A DNA stretch of 64,000 nt from Brachyhypopomus gauderio (lineage: Eukaryota > Chordata > Actinopteri > Gymnotiformes > Hypopomidae): NCBI RefSeq assembly GCF_052324685.1, contig NC_135226.1:19110973-19174972 (forward strand), given 5' to 3'. Within the stretch, counting starts at the first letter, position 1. Every line of letters begins with the position of its first letter. Positions 12,101 through 21,352 of this stretch are shown one piece after another. Both the position numbers and the translations under genes were made by a program. Under the pieces are notes generated by a model. That model was given only the letters and a program-made list of their open reading frames with translations. It was not told the DNA's origin and did not search any database.

Positions 12101-15100
12101 GCAGATTGCAGAGAAGCTCCAAAGAGCTTTAGAAAACCAGATATCTGACACTTCTGACACACCCTGAGGTCTTTTCAAACACCCCCATGTCCCCTTTAAC
12201 AGTTCTTTATCAGTGCAAGATGTGAATAAACACTTTTTCTTCAAAAGAGAGCAGGGATGTGTTGGGTTTCCTCCCACTACTCCTCCTCTGGCCCAGAAAG
12301 CCCGCAGGCAGAGCGGATGCTGTTGCCCTGGGGCATCTAGAGTCTCAGGGGCAAGACTGAGACTGCCCCAACACGCCCTGCTGCACCGTTCACACATCTA
12401 GGCATCTGGAGGTGGAGCAGCCGGTGGAGTAGCAGGCCTGGATCTCAACACTCGTGGCCACGAGGCATTTGGGCTGCTGGGTGCTGACGGAGGACACGAA
12501 CCCATCTCAGCACACAGCCGCGTTTCCTTCCAGCCTCAGTTAGTGGAGACTTGTACACTTCCATACCGTCAGATCATTTTGGAAGACATTCTCGAGCTTC
12601 TCGGTTCTGTTTATATTCATCAATTATTTAATTTCTGACAAAAAAACTTGTTGAAACATTTGTAAAAGCTAAATGTTTGTCCAGATGTCCTCTTTTGGAT
12701 AAAGCAGGTGACATGGTCAGGGACTCCAGATGGTCAAACTATCACATATACATAAATTTCTTGGTTTCCAAGGTTGTACTCTGACATGGTTCCCATGGTC
12801 ACAAATGCCATGTGACTATTAGGTGCAGTTATAGTTTTACGGTTGAGGGCCGGGGTTGTAATTTGATGAGGTCTGGAAATCATTTACCATCTGTGGAGAA
12901 ACCACCCTGCTAAACGACTTCCTTATCAACACACGTTAACCAAATCTAACCAGAGTCTATCACACCGATCAACAGCATCTGTGCAGTTATGTCCACTGTG
13001 TTAGCAGATATTGAAACATAAACTGCTCTCATAATTTAACAGATGTTGAGTCTGACATTGGCATTGATTTCGTATTACAGAACATATTCTATAATACTAT
13101 ATTATAGAACATTTCTAACTTAATAGTCTGTACACAAGATTAGCATACAAACATATTAGTTTAGTAAATAAAGTGTGTTTTGTGCTGTCAGAATGAGAGC
13201 AGTGCTGGAGAAGGGACTGCAGTTAGGCATCTGCAGTGGTCACTGCAGCATTGAGGAACGTTGGGGTGTTTGGAAGCAGCTGCCTTGACATATAATTGTT
13301 TTCCTTTGACACAAGTCTCATGCCTGTGAAACAAGCAGTGTTCTCAGCTGCTTAGCTCACCCCCTCATTAACCATCAGCCAAGAGCATACCACTTGTCAT
13401 TAGCAACATCTGATCAAGAACTTCCAAAGTATGGATGGAGCTTAAAGTGTCCTGGGAAGAGTTGTGCGGACCCCCTGCATGGAAGAGCTTCAATAGCAGC
13501 ACGTCTGTGGTAGAGAGATCTCCAGAAGGTTCCTCTTAAACACGCGGAGGCTTAACATCCACACACATGCTGGTTTTGTGCTGTATCAGCTGGGGACGGG
13601 AGACCACAACACGTCCTGCTACCCCCCCCAACAGACAATGCGTCGAGATAAGACCAGTCACAACCCAGGCCGCAATCTACCCGGTTCCTCTTTCCACAAA
13701 TTCTCTTTTCTCCATTTCCCTTTCTGCATTCTTACTGTACTTGCAAGGAAAGAGTGACGTTTAAAATGCTTTCAGTTCTGACAGCCCCATATTGAACTCT
13801 GGAGATGGGATAAGACGATAAGGCAGTGACCTCTCGTTCACTGGCAAGGCGACAACCCTGTGCAGGGAAGCATGGAAATGTTCAGATGAAACCCTGGAAT
13901 GCAGGTCTCTCCTTTACATGTGCTCATTCACCTGCCATTCCAGTGCCTCTTTCAACACATAATATAAGCACATGTATTTACACTGTACACACGGGACACC
14001 TTTGAGTGACATTTAGAAGGTACATTCTGATTTCAGAGGTCTTATTTGAAGCTCAGCTTGCTAACAATATTGGTGGGAACGTCTTATTTCCTGAGGTAGG
14101 TGGATAAACTGCCTATAATTTCTTTAAAATGGTTTTCAGTTGTATGTCCTTGACTATTCTCAATCTTGCCCAAGCAAGCCCTCTCTGAAAGTCTGCAACC
14201 TGATCTGTTCAAGCCTACCCAACACAAATACCTGTTGACTCTGCAGCTGAACAGTCCCGCTCTGTCCTAATCTCGGGCTCTGTCCATCTGTGCGCTCTGT
14301 AACTCGACGATGCATTTGTTCATGAAAAATAGTATTATTCCTCCGATTCCTTCACTCTTATACCAATTCCATACTGTCACCCATCATGCCCTATTGGTGG
14401 TCAGAGTTTTGACATTTTGTGACATCGTGGTATTAGCGGTGATAGAACAGCCCTCACCTGAGAGGGGCTCTCTGGGTTTGACCTCGGGCACCTCCTCCAC
14501 CGAATCCTCTTCTGGACCTGGCGATGCGGAACGTTCCACCATGGACTCCCTCTTCTGTTTGCCTCTACCCACGATCTTCAGGAAGGAGAGTCTTCGGCTG
14601 GTCACGTCCGAGTCTGCGTCTGAGCACAGGTCTCCGTTGGGCAGGCTCTCTTTACGCAAGCTCTCTCTGCACCTGCCGGCCATTCTGACCCAGAGAAGAA
14701 CAGCAAGAGAATGTGAAGCAGGAAGGATTCTGGGAAAAAGAGGCTCTCAGAAACCTCTCAGCACCAATCACACGTGGACATGTCTAGAAACTTAACCAGT
14801 CTGATTCTATTAAGGCTATAGACTTCACTGCCCCCCATCCTCCATTTATGAGAAGAGAAGTCTTGGAAAAGTAGCAAAGCAACCCCAGATCATGGGGTCT
14901 GGTGCACCACAACAGTCCTCACCCATCTACACCCATGTACCTCAACAGGCTCCCTTCCGAGCTCCGACGCCGTTTCTTCTTCTTGTCCAGGGGCGAGGGT
15001 GAGCTGATGGACCCTTGCGGAGAAGGTGTCCCGCTGCCTTTGCTCCTGCCGGACATCCGAAGGCCCTTGCCCAGCTTGCCCAGGGTCTTGAGCGGCGACA

Positions 15101-15404
15101 CGCCTCGGATTCGCTCCAGCGTGCCCCGGATGGAGCCCGCCTTCCCGAGACCCCCTCGCCTCCCCTCGTTCGTCTCGTTCTCGTCCTCCTCGTCGTCGAA
15201 CGGGTTGCGGTCGCGGGGGGCCCCGCCGTCCAGGAGCGAGCCGCCATTGTTCGGGGCCCAGTCCTCGTCCGAGCCGTTCTCGTCGAACGGGTTGTTTTGG
15301 TCCAAGCTCATCTTGCGTAGGATCAGCTTGCCGTGATTGATCTCCAGCTCTGTGCTTGACTTGCTGCCCTTCAGTCGAGCTGGGAGGTTCTTAAGGATCG
15401 GCAT
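2331..15404 (-). CDS. exoc3l2: Exocyst complex component 3-like protein (Sec6 family, EXOC3L2-like), 12 coding exons
   Basis: Coding exons in transcript order: 15404-14923, 14684-14458, 9246-8586, 8322-8208, 7475-7365, 6664-6564, 6394-6281, 6107-5972, 5227-5105, 4933-4778, 3960-3839, 2610-2331. They join to 2628 nt (875 aa plus TAG), and the phase matches at every junction. Residues 1 to about 236 are a low-complexity, acidic/basic N-terminus with two NPF-acidic motifs. From about residue 237 onward it is a helical Sec6-like domain, with family-type stretches such as [22 protein letters not shown] and a final [12 protein letters not shown] junction. Sec6 family members act in exocyst-type vesicle tethering; EXOC3L proteins and TNFAIP2 are vertebrate paralogues linked to membrane traffic and tubule or nanotube formation. 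The start is the first ATG after an acceptor-like ag, with A at -3; an untranslated first exon probably lies further upstream. EXOC3L2 is chosen over TNFAIP2/EXOC3L1/EXOC3L4 from the neighbouring 19q13-type genes, which is inference; membership of the family is much surer. Confidence 0.85.
2636..2808. repeat. Degenerate 15-bp tandem repeat between exons 11 and 12 of the exocyst-like gene
   Basis: Repeated tttagtgcctttagg-like units, about 11 copies with many substitutions. It ends about 26 bp upstream (transcript sense) of the last exon's acceptor. Confidence 0.8.
2955..3132. mobile_element. hAT-type MITE, copy A
   Basis: A 178-bp near-palindrome starting CAGAGGTGTCAATTCC and ending with its inverse complement. 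It is flanked by a perfect 8-bp duplication attacaat (2947-2954 and 3133-3140). The 8-bp target duplication and CAG end fit the hAT superfamily. It is non-coding and lies in an intron of the exocyst-like gene. Confidence 0.85.
3839..3960 (-). CDS. exoc3l2: exoc3l2-like coding exon 11
   Basis: Acceptor ggacctcag|GAG and donor GACGTACG|gtgagt. It encodes [20 protein letters not shown] to VLVREFPDV, matching the Sec6-family LDSAIP and LVRxxPDVR pattern. It leaves in phase 2. Confidence 0.85.
4778..4933 (-). CDS. exoc3l2: exoc3l2-like coding exon 10
   Basis: Acceptor ccgttcag|GTC and donor GGCTTG|gtgagt; 52 codons ([20 protein letters not shown] to [10 protein letters not shown]). The [15 protein letters not shown] helix is the most family-like stretch of the protein. 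Confidence 0.85.
5105..5227 (-). CDS. exoc3l2: exoc3l2-like coding exon 9
   Basis: Acceptor tcgtctag|CCC; 41 codons. It encodes [20 protein letters not shown] to RRLDSSPYQ. The donor CTACCAG|gtccac is weak after the GT, but it is the only one that joins in phase 0 to the next exon. Confidence 0.8.
5901..5960. repeat. (GT)n tract, CA-repeat in the exocyst-like transcript
   Basis: Interrupted GT repeat on the plus strand. It starts about 11 nt after the exon 8 donor when read in the gene's direction. Confidence 0.95.
5972..6107 (-). CDS. exoc3l2: exoc3l2-like coding exon 8, flanked by UG-rich and CA-rich intronic tracts
   Basis: Acceptor tgtgaacag|G and donor ATCAGA|gtaagt; 136 nt, so skipping it would shift the frame. 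It encodes [18 protein letters not shown] to DRLFEHIR. In the transcript a UG-repeat tract lies just before the acceptor, in place of an ordinary polypyrimidine tract, and a CA-repeat tract follows the donor. Confidence 0.85.
6115..6189. repeat. (CA)n tract with a CG-alternating core, UG-repeat in the exocyst-like transcript
   Basis: Alternating purine-pyrimidine tract including cgcgcgtgcacgcgcgc. It ends about 7 nt before the exon 8 acceptor in the transcript. Confidence 0.95.
6281..6394 (-). CDS. exoc3l2: exoc3l2-like coding exon 7
   Basis: Acceptor ctttcaaag|C and donor CATTCAG|gtataa. It encodes [17 protein letters not shown] to ANCSPPF, a segment whose pattern is characteristic of the Sec6 family. 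Confidence 0.85.
6564..6664 (-). CDS. exoc3l2: exoc3l2-like coding exon 6
   Basis: Acceptor ctattatag|AGG and donor CTACTG|gtgaga. It encodes [18 protein letters not shown] to GLADFLY and leaves in phase 2. Confidence 0.85.
7365..7475 (-). CDS. exoc3l2: exoc3l2-like coding exon 5
   Basis: Acceptor gtgctccag|TGG and donor ATCCAG|gttagc; 37 whole codons ([18 protein letters not shown] to ARTVIQ). Confidence 0.85.
7650..7762 (+). mobile_element. L2-type LINE 3' tail
   Basis: ggcttgctcattagggat ... gtaaagctgctttgtgacaa ... gcgctatataaataaat with a ttgacttt repeat end is a teleost L2 3' UTR signature. It lies in the intron between exons 4 and 5 of the exocyst-like gene, antisense to it. Confidence 0.65.
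7946..7970. repeat. Poly-G tract, 25 nt
   Basis: Uninterrupted G run in the intron between exons 4 and 5 of the exocyst-like gene; poly-C in that transcript. Confidence 0.95.
8208..8322 (-). CDS. exoc3l2: exoc3l2-like coding exon 4
   Basis: Acceptor ttgcttcag|G and donor GTGCGG|gtaagg. It encodes [19 protein letters not shown] through DCLNSVR and leaves in phase 0. Confidence 0.85.
8586..9246 (-). CDS. exoc3l2: exoc3l2-like coding exon 3 (large Sec6-domain exon)
   Basis: Acceptor gctccacag|TG and donor CAACAG|gtgaaa; 661 nt. It encodes [16 protein letters not shown] through [11 protein letters not shown]. This is the typical start of the Sec6 helical bundle, including the [13 protein letters not shown] segment that family members share. 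It is GC-rich and free of stops over about 220 codons. Confidence 0.9.
9247..14457 (-). other. 5.2-kb intron between exons 2 and 3 of the exocyst-like gene
   Basis: No coding sequence supported. A GC-richer patch at about 10920-11240 on the plus strand follows an attataaaagg TATA-like box (10972-10982). The rest is plain intronic sequence. Confidence 0.6.
14458..14684 (-). CDS. exoc3l2: exoc3l2-like coding exon 2
   Basis: Acceptor gggtcag|A and donor CTCTCAG|gtgagg. It enters in phase 2 and leaves in phase 1. It encodes a Ser/Glu-rich linker (residues about 161-236) that contains [13 protein letters not shown] and an acidic [14 protein letters not shown] stretch. RRLS-type sites look like basophilic-kinase targets (inference). 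Confidence 0.8.
14923..15404 (-). CDS. exoc3l2: exoc3l2-like coding exon 1 (start codon; residues 1-160)
   Basis: ATG at 15404-15402. The donor GATGG|gtgagg ends the exon in phase 2. The encoded segment is probably disordered: NPFDE at residues 38-42, NPFDDEE at 67-73, a Gly/Ser/Arg-rich middle and a basic KKKKRRR run near its end. An acceptor-like ag lies a few bases upstream of the ATG, suggesting that a 5' UTR exon lies upstream. Confidence 0.8.
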
Positions 15405-16874
15405 TCTGCTCCCTGGAGAGAAAACACTGGGGGAAAAAAGAGAATCGAGCATTAGAGAGACACTTAACAACATAAACGTCCTGACTCAGTAGAGGCACTC
15501 GAGTCCTCACAGATGTGGCAAACTTCTTTTAAAACACAGTGTTACACACAGAGTGTCCATCTGGACATTATCCATTACACAGTGTTTACATTACACATTC
15601 AGTACATCCTTTATAAATATTTCATAATGCATTCTTGAATATTTATATCAGCATTTATTAACTTTTCAGGTTTTATGTTAAAGTTATATGTTTAAGTTAA
15701 AATCTCCAGTTTATCCAATGGATATTTTAAATGTGTTATTTTGATATGTTTCATATTAAATGTAGTAGTACACTCCCACTCAAGCATTTTGATACTGAAA
15801 CACCATATGAATCTCAAAATCATATTATTCTAAAAGATGATGCCTGCTGAGATGGACAGTCATCAATGTATTGTGTAGTACTTATGTTACATTACATTAC
15901 ATTGTTATGCAATCACCCATCATGTTTAACTGATAGAGGCTTTCAAAGAATTTTCTACATTTTGCGATTAGTTGCCGATTAGTTTATGTAATTGCTTAAT
16001 TAGTTGAATCCGAGTGCTTTTCAGGTGTCAGAAACAAGCCTTGGTGTGTGATACCCCCTCTGGAGACGTGTGTGTTGTGTGTTGAGGTGTTCTCGGACAT
16101 TTATGGTGGGTGATAAAGGAAAAGGGAAGGGAGCAGTGCTGAATCACTTCCTGTTCACTAATTTATGTGTTTGTGTACGAGCCCGCGGGACACACTTGCG
16201 TTATCTCCAACTGAACATCAAGGTTTGCAGTGCAGTGCCAACTGATAAACAGACCTCATCACTGAAACCAAAGGTGAAATAGGTCCTTGATTTGACATAG
16301 TAAAGTCAATGTTCAAATCATACAGCTTGCCAGTGTTTATTTCACAATAAAACATAGCGTTGCCAGTGTAATTAAAGACTTCTGTAATTAAAGATTTTGT
16401 GCTACAAATCAAAATGAATCTGGCTACCAAAATATTAGGTCTGCGGTAAATGCAACAGGCAGATCTGGTTCGAGCCACAGCACACTTGAGACGTGAAAGC
16501 CAGAACGGCAAGATGCATGTGGGGCACAACGGTTAGCAAGTTTTGAATTCCTGAAGAGGAGCTATTGTGTGCAGCTTCCTAAGTGTTTGGAGTAATAATG
16601 CGTCTCTATGATTTTTCCATATGCGCTACCCGCCATTAGGACAGATGAGAAATCAGACCACAGAAACGAGTGACATGAACAAGAGAACTCGGAGGGCAGT
16701 GACTGCATAACGACTTCAACTTTAACTTCAACGACTTGAGTTAACTTTTACCCTTACTGATTGACAACTGTTTGGTCGAAGTCCTGTGCAAGGCCATTAC
16801 TGAACAAGAATAACCTGATATTGATTGATATCTTCGAATGTAGATTGCCGGCAGAGGTGTTGCAACAGTTTAAG

Positions 16875-17054
16875 CAGAGGTGGGCATTCCTGGTTCAGAA
16901 AGTAAAAGTTCTCACCAAGATTTTGCTCATGGGCTTCTTGGATTGTGTTGATTCCACTAATTTTACCTGTTTTGCACTAATTAGAAAATCCATCAAGTTT
17001 GAGTAAAATCCTGAGAAGGAGTTTTACTTCCTGAACCTGGAATGTCCACCTCTG
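16875..17054. mobile_element. hAT-type MITE, copy B
   Basis: Same element family as 2955-3132, with the shared internal segment in the opposite orientation. It is flanked by a perfect 8-bp duplication agtttaag (16867-16874 and 17055-17062). It has CAGAGGTG ends and a 'ggttcagaaagtaaaagt' arm. Confidence 0.85.
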
Positions 17055-19052
17055 AGTTTAAGTCCAAAATACGGCCTAGTGCAAAGCATGCGTAGATGTA
17101 CATTGCAATCCTTACTGTTAGATCAGTTTGTGCCTCCATTTAGTTTCACTGTAGTGTGTTATAAACTCGGGTAAAATGCTCTTGCAAGGACATCAGTGGA
17201 AAGTCAACACAGCTGCCCTTCTGAAAACAGGGAAATGAAAATCACTTATTTATTCTACACCACCAAAAGCCCAAGAGGATGAAAAGAAGGTTTAAAAAAA
17301 AAAAAAAACAAGGAACAGCTGATTCAAGAGAATTCAGCAACAGCTTTAAATTGTCACGAGAACATTTTGCATGGCTTCAATCCAAATCCGAAGTGTTGTG
17401 TAGCCACTGCTGTGGGTTGCCTACCCAACATATCGCTCCTGTCTTTCTCCCAACGCTCCTGCTCATTAGCAGTGCTAATTATAAACCAGAGGGGAGCCGC
17501 CATGGAAGGTCGGGTTAGATCTTTGGGTGAGATATAAAACCCATGACAGCTCTTTCCCAGCCAACACCACTTCCTGTCTCGCACAGGTAGTAAACAAAAG
17601 AGACAGGTTCCCTGCGTCCCGTCCCACGATGGGGGGATTCTCCATTTAGGTTCTTGGATGCGAAACAAGAAGTGACCCACATGGCTATTAGGAGAGCTAA
17701 AAATAAACTGTTCAAAGGAAAAACTGCATAAGATGCCGTGGACAAAGAGAGCTGGACGTTGTACAGAACTGGACATTGTAGGGAACTGGACATTGTAGGC
17801 AGGCTGAATGTTGTAAGGTAGTTGGTTTTTGCAGGGAGCTGGATGTTATTGGCAGCTGGATGCTGCTTTCTGGGAGGGCATTAAGATGACAAATGAATTA
17901 AATTGGTGACTCGTTTGGCTGACATCCAGAGCAGTCATTCTTTGGATTAATACCACTGCTGACAATTTTTGGAATGTCTTGAGTTCCTCGACATTTAACT
18001 TCAAGAATTTAAGAATTTGTAACACGTCACTCTTGTATAAATTTGAAGTCAACTGGAGGGAGAAACTTTTTAAATAGGGTCCTAATGTCGTCTTTAAGGA
18101 CCAGCTAACAAAAATAGACAAGTTAACGGAACAGGAGATTTGTCATCCTGATCAGACGTGCATGTGTGCAATAAAAAAACATGGCACTAGCATCTTTTCA
18201 CTCCAGCATGAGTCCTGGCCTCTCCAACTCGTTACCTGAGGTCAGCGCTGACCTCAGAGCGACAGTCATGTGCAGTTATGCCTGCTATTTTCAAAAGGTA
18301 TGAGGGGTGGGCATAAGTAGAGTGTAGGAGGAGGTGGGGTGGCGTCACACAGTAAAGGCACAAAAACCCGATCTCCAGATGTACAGGCCAGGACTTTGGC
18401 GTCGGACTTCAGGTGCTGGTTGGAGGAATTGTGGAGGGATAACATAAAAGTCCTTGCCTGACTTTCCCTAAGGGAAGAGTTGCATTCACACTAACCACCG
18501 AGGCATGTGACCAAGCAGACGTCCAGCACAACCAGCATGAGGAGAGCCATGAAAGTGCCTCTTCAATTTATAGCAGGCTTAATGGGAGTTAGATTATTTC
18601 AATCACTTTTAAAGCTACACAAGTTAAATAATTTTTAAGGCTACATAAATCAGTTATAAGGCTACATACATAAAGGCTGCATCCTCTGTCTCTGAATATC
18701 TTGAGGTCAAATACCATGTCATGACTGCTCTGAAATGTAATCACCCCAGTTCAGTAGATCTCTGACACATTAGAACAGCGGTTGTTTTCTTTCTTCTCTT
18801 GTTCTTTTGAATTCTTCACAACAAAGTTTTTGTCTCACTAATTCTATAAAACAGAGAGGTTCGATTCTGCTGGCATTATAAGCAGAGAAAATTCTTCAAA
18901 ATCTGAATAGGTCATTCAGGTCAAATAACTCACCTATTTTAGACATACGCCAGTCCAGCTTTGCTGACAGTTTCAACAGTGTATGCCCTGTCATAAAGCT
19001 GGTTTCCATGACACGCCTTTCACAAGATTATTTTGTGGTGTAGATAGTAGTT

Positions 19053-19071
19053 GGGGGGGGGGGGGGGGGGG
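19053..19071. repeat. Poly-G tract, 19 nt
   Basis: Uninterrupted G run in intergenic DNA. Confidence 0.95.
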
Positions 19072-20413
19072 TAAATCTTTAACTGTTCACTAGTAGTCCA
19101 ATGTCTAGTTGAATTTATAAGCCGCAAAAGCAGAGAGGGGTTATGTGATACAGAAGCAGAAATGTCTTTGTGAGCTCAGTTATGTTTCAATTTCCCAGAA
19201 TGTGTCAGAGTCTTGCAGTTCCCAAACACCTTAGAGTGGGACTGTGGAGATAGACTCACATCACCATCTCCCTTGTTCACTGTCACAAGAATCTAATCTG
19301 AAATTAAACCAAGGAGCTTTGCAAATTCCAACCCAGATCACTTCCCCAGACGTTTTCAAAAGTGCAGAGGAAGATTATCATTTTGAAGAAACCATCAATG
19401 TAAAAAGTTGTTCTCTGTATAAATCATGAATGTGTAGAGTCTGAACTCAAGCTGTGTGCTGGATAAAGAGACAAGTGACCTTGGGTGCACTTGAACACCT
19501 GAAAAGTCTCTAAGAGTATGTTTTTGTATTTTTAAACGGTGTTTAATTCATTTTCATCCTTTGTTTGAGCACACACTAAGCCTAGTCTTGGATTACAGTC
19601 CATACTGTACAACTTCAACAGGCTTTTTTTTGCTCACTTCAAATACATGCATCATGTCTACATAACTCACTTAAGAAAAGTGCTGACACAGCATTCATAT
19701 GACTTTCACTAAAAGGAAAATATTCAAAGAATCAGACTTACATAGTCCATCCTGATCATGTTTAAGAACGGGAACATGAGTCCACAAACATGAACGTTCT
19801 TTGAGACGCTGAGCTGTGGCTCAAATCTCCAGCTGCCCCGTCGAGACTTATACTTTTATTTTGGTGGGTTGTCCCAAGATCATGAGTTTCTCAGCACGCT
19901 TGAAAGGCGCGTAGTGAACTGCATGCAAGACCCTCATATTAAGTATGTGAGTGTGTCTGTGCAGATACATTTCCCTTATACTCCTGGCTTATAACTGTAG
20001 TAAATGAAAAATTTTTTTTTCTTTTGCGGTGAACACTTGAAGAAAGTTTAACCGTATATAAACAGTGGACGGACGCAAATTCTTACAACCTCTGCCCCCG
20101 GCAAGAGACGCTTAGAGGTCAATTTTCCTTGCTTAGCCTGCATAATTTGTAGATCCTGTCACTCTGGTGTCGTATGGTTGGACCGCTCATCTATATTGGC
20201 ATCTAATATCTATTAAATCCCCTATAAAGAGGAAATATTGTATCCGCTTGTTGGGAGAAACGCGTAAAATTGAAACGGTTAGTGATGTGACATTTGGCTC
20301 CTAAATCAGATGCCACGCAAGCTTTTGTTCACGTTTATTCATCTTTCCGTTTTTTTTGCGATCTTGCGTGGAGAGTCACAAGATTCCCTGCGCGTGAACA
20401 CGATCCACTCTCA

Positions 20414-20432
20414 GACGTCACCCAGTCACGTG
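20414..20432. promoter_or_regulatory. CRE-like and E-box pair in a CpG-richer patch
   Basis: GACGTCA at 20414-20420 and TCACGTG at 20426-20432 are 5 bp apart. The surrounding 20290-20720 is richer in CpG than neighbouring DNA. It lies about 5 kb upstream of the exocyst-like start codon and could be its promoter with a non-coding first exon (inference). Confidence 0.3.
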
Positions 20433-21056
20433 CGTCGCTCGGGGATCTATTTTGTGAAGCAGCGTGCACTCAGAGATCTTGTTCCTCTTTATTCCGGGGG
20501 GCACATCTAAGATCAGGGTGAGCAAATTTAAGTTGGAGTGCGAGACGAGCTCCGGACCGGAGTATATTCCGGAGTATATTCCGGAAGGTGCAGGAAATAA
20601 CACAGCCAAGTATTTTAGGGTTTTGATTGCTGTCTGCGCGCAGAGTCCTCGCGCCCAGTCCCGCTGCTTGAGGTCACCTTGGGTCTGCGTCCAAATATTT
20701 CTCAACACTTCGCCGAACTGCAGAGCACGCTGGTCCGGCTTCAGTTTACATAGCTGGATTTTATTTGGTTAACACAGTTGGTTTTGGTGTTTATCCTTTA
20801 TTTAACGTGGAACTGATGTTTTTTGCTCTGGTGTTTATTTATTTGTAACTGCTTTAATGCAGTACAACTAGTAGAATTGCAGTTGATGAGGGCACATGTG
20901 TTAATTCGCCATTGTATTCTTTGATTGTTATTGTTTATATTTGTGCAGTCCTCTAGTTAAATGCAGTATTCCCCACCACACTGCCATAGCCATGGCGCCC
21001 AGACAATTTCTACAATTGTCATTGCAGTTATGCAACTGTGAGTGGGGTCAGGACAG

Positions 21057-21111
21057 TGTGTGTGTGTGTGTGTGTGTGTTTGGGTGTGTGTGTGTGTGTG
21101 TGTGTGTGTGG
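21057..21111. repeat. (TG)n microsatellite
   Basis: Interrupted TG repeat followed by G-rich ggggtgggtgggggt. Confidence 0.95.
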
Positions 21112-21320
21112 GGTGGGTGGGGGTGGGGGTGTTGCATCCTGCTATCCAAAGCTGCCCATAAAGGGCACTATCAAATGCCCTCGGAGCACGAGGGCCGTCA
21201 ACACCGGGGCGGATCTGCCACTGACCCAGCTGGGAACGATGAGCAGGGGGGCGAGACCTGTCTGGCGCTGCCCGGACCCCCAGCATCCTGTCACTGCTTC
21301 AGCCAGGGCATCTGTCCTGT

Positions 21321-21321
<1 letters not shown>

Positions 21322-21351
<30 letters not shown>
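21322..21351. repeat. Poly-G tract, 30 nt
   Basis: Longest uninterrupted G run in the window; could form a G-quadruplex. Confidence 0.95.

Positions 21352-21352
<1 letters not shown>

Noticed and set aside
14310-15336. Plus-strand ORFs of 161 and 144 codons
   Set aside because: They lie opposite exons 1 and 2 of the exocyst-like gene and have no protein features of their own.
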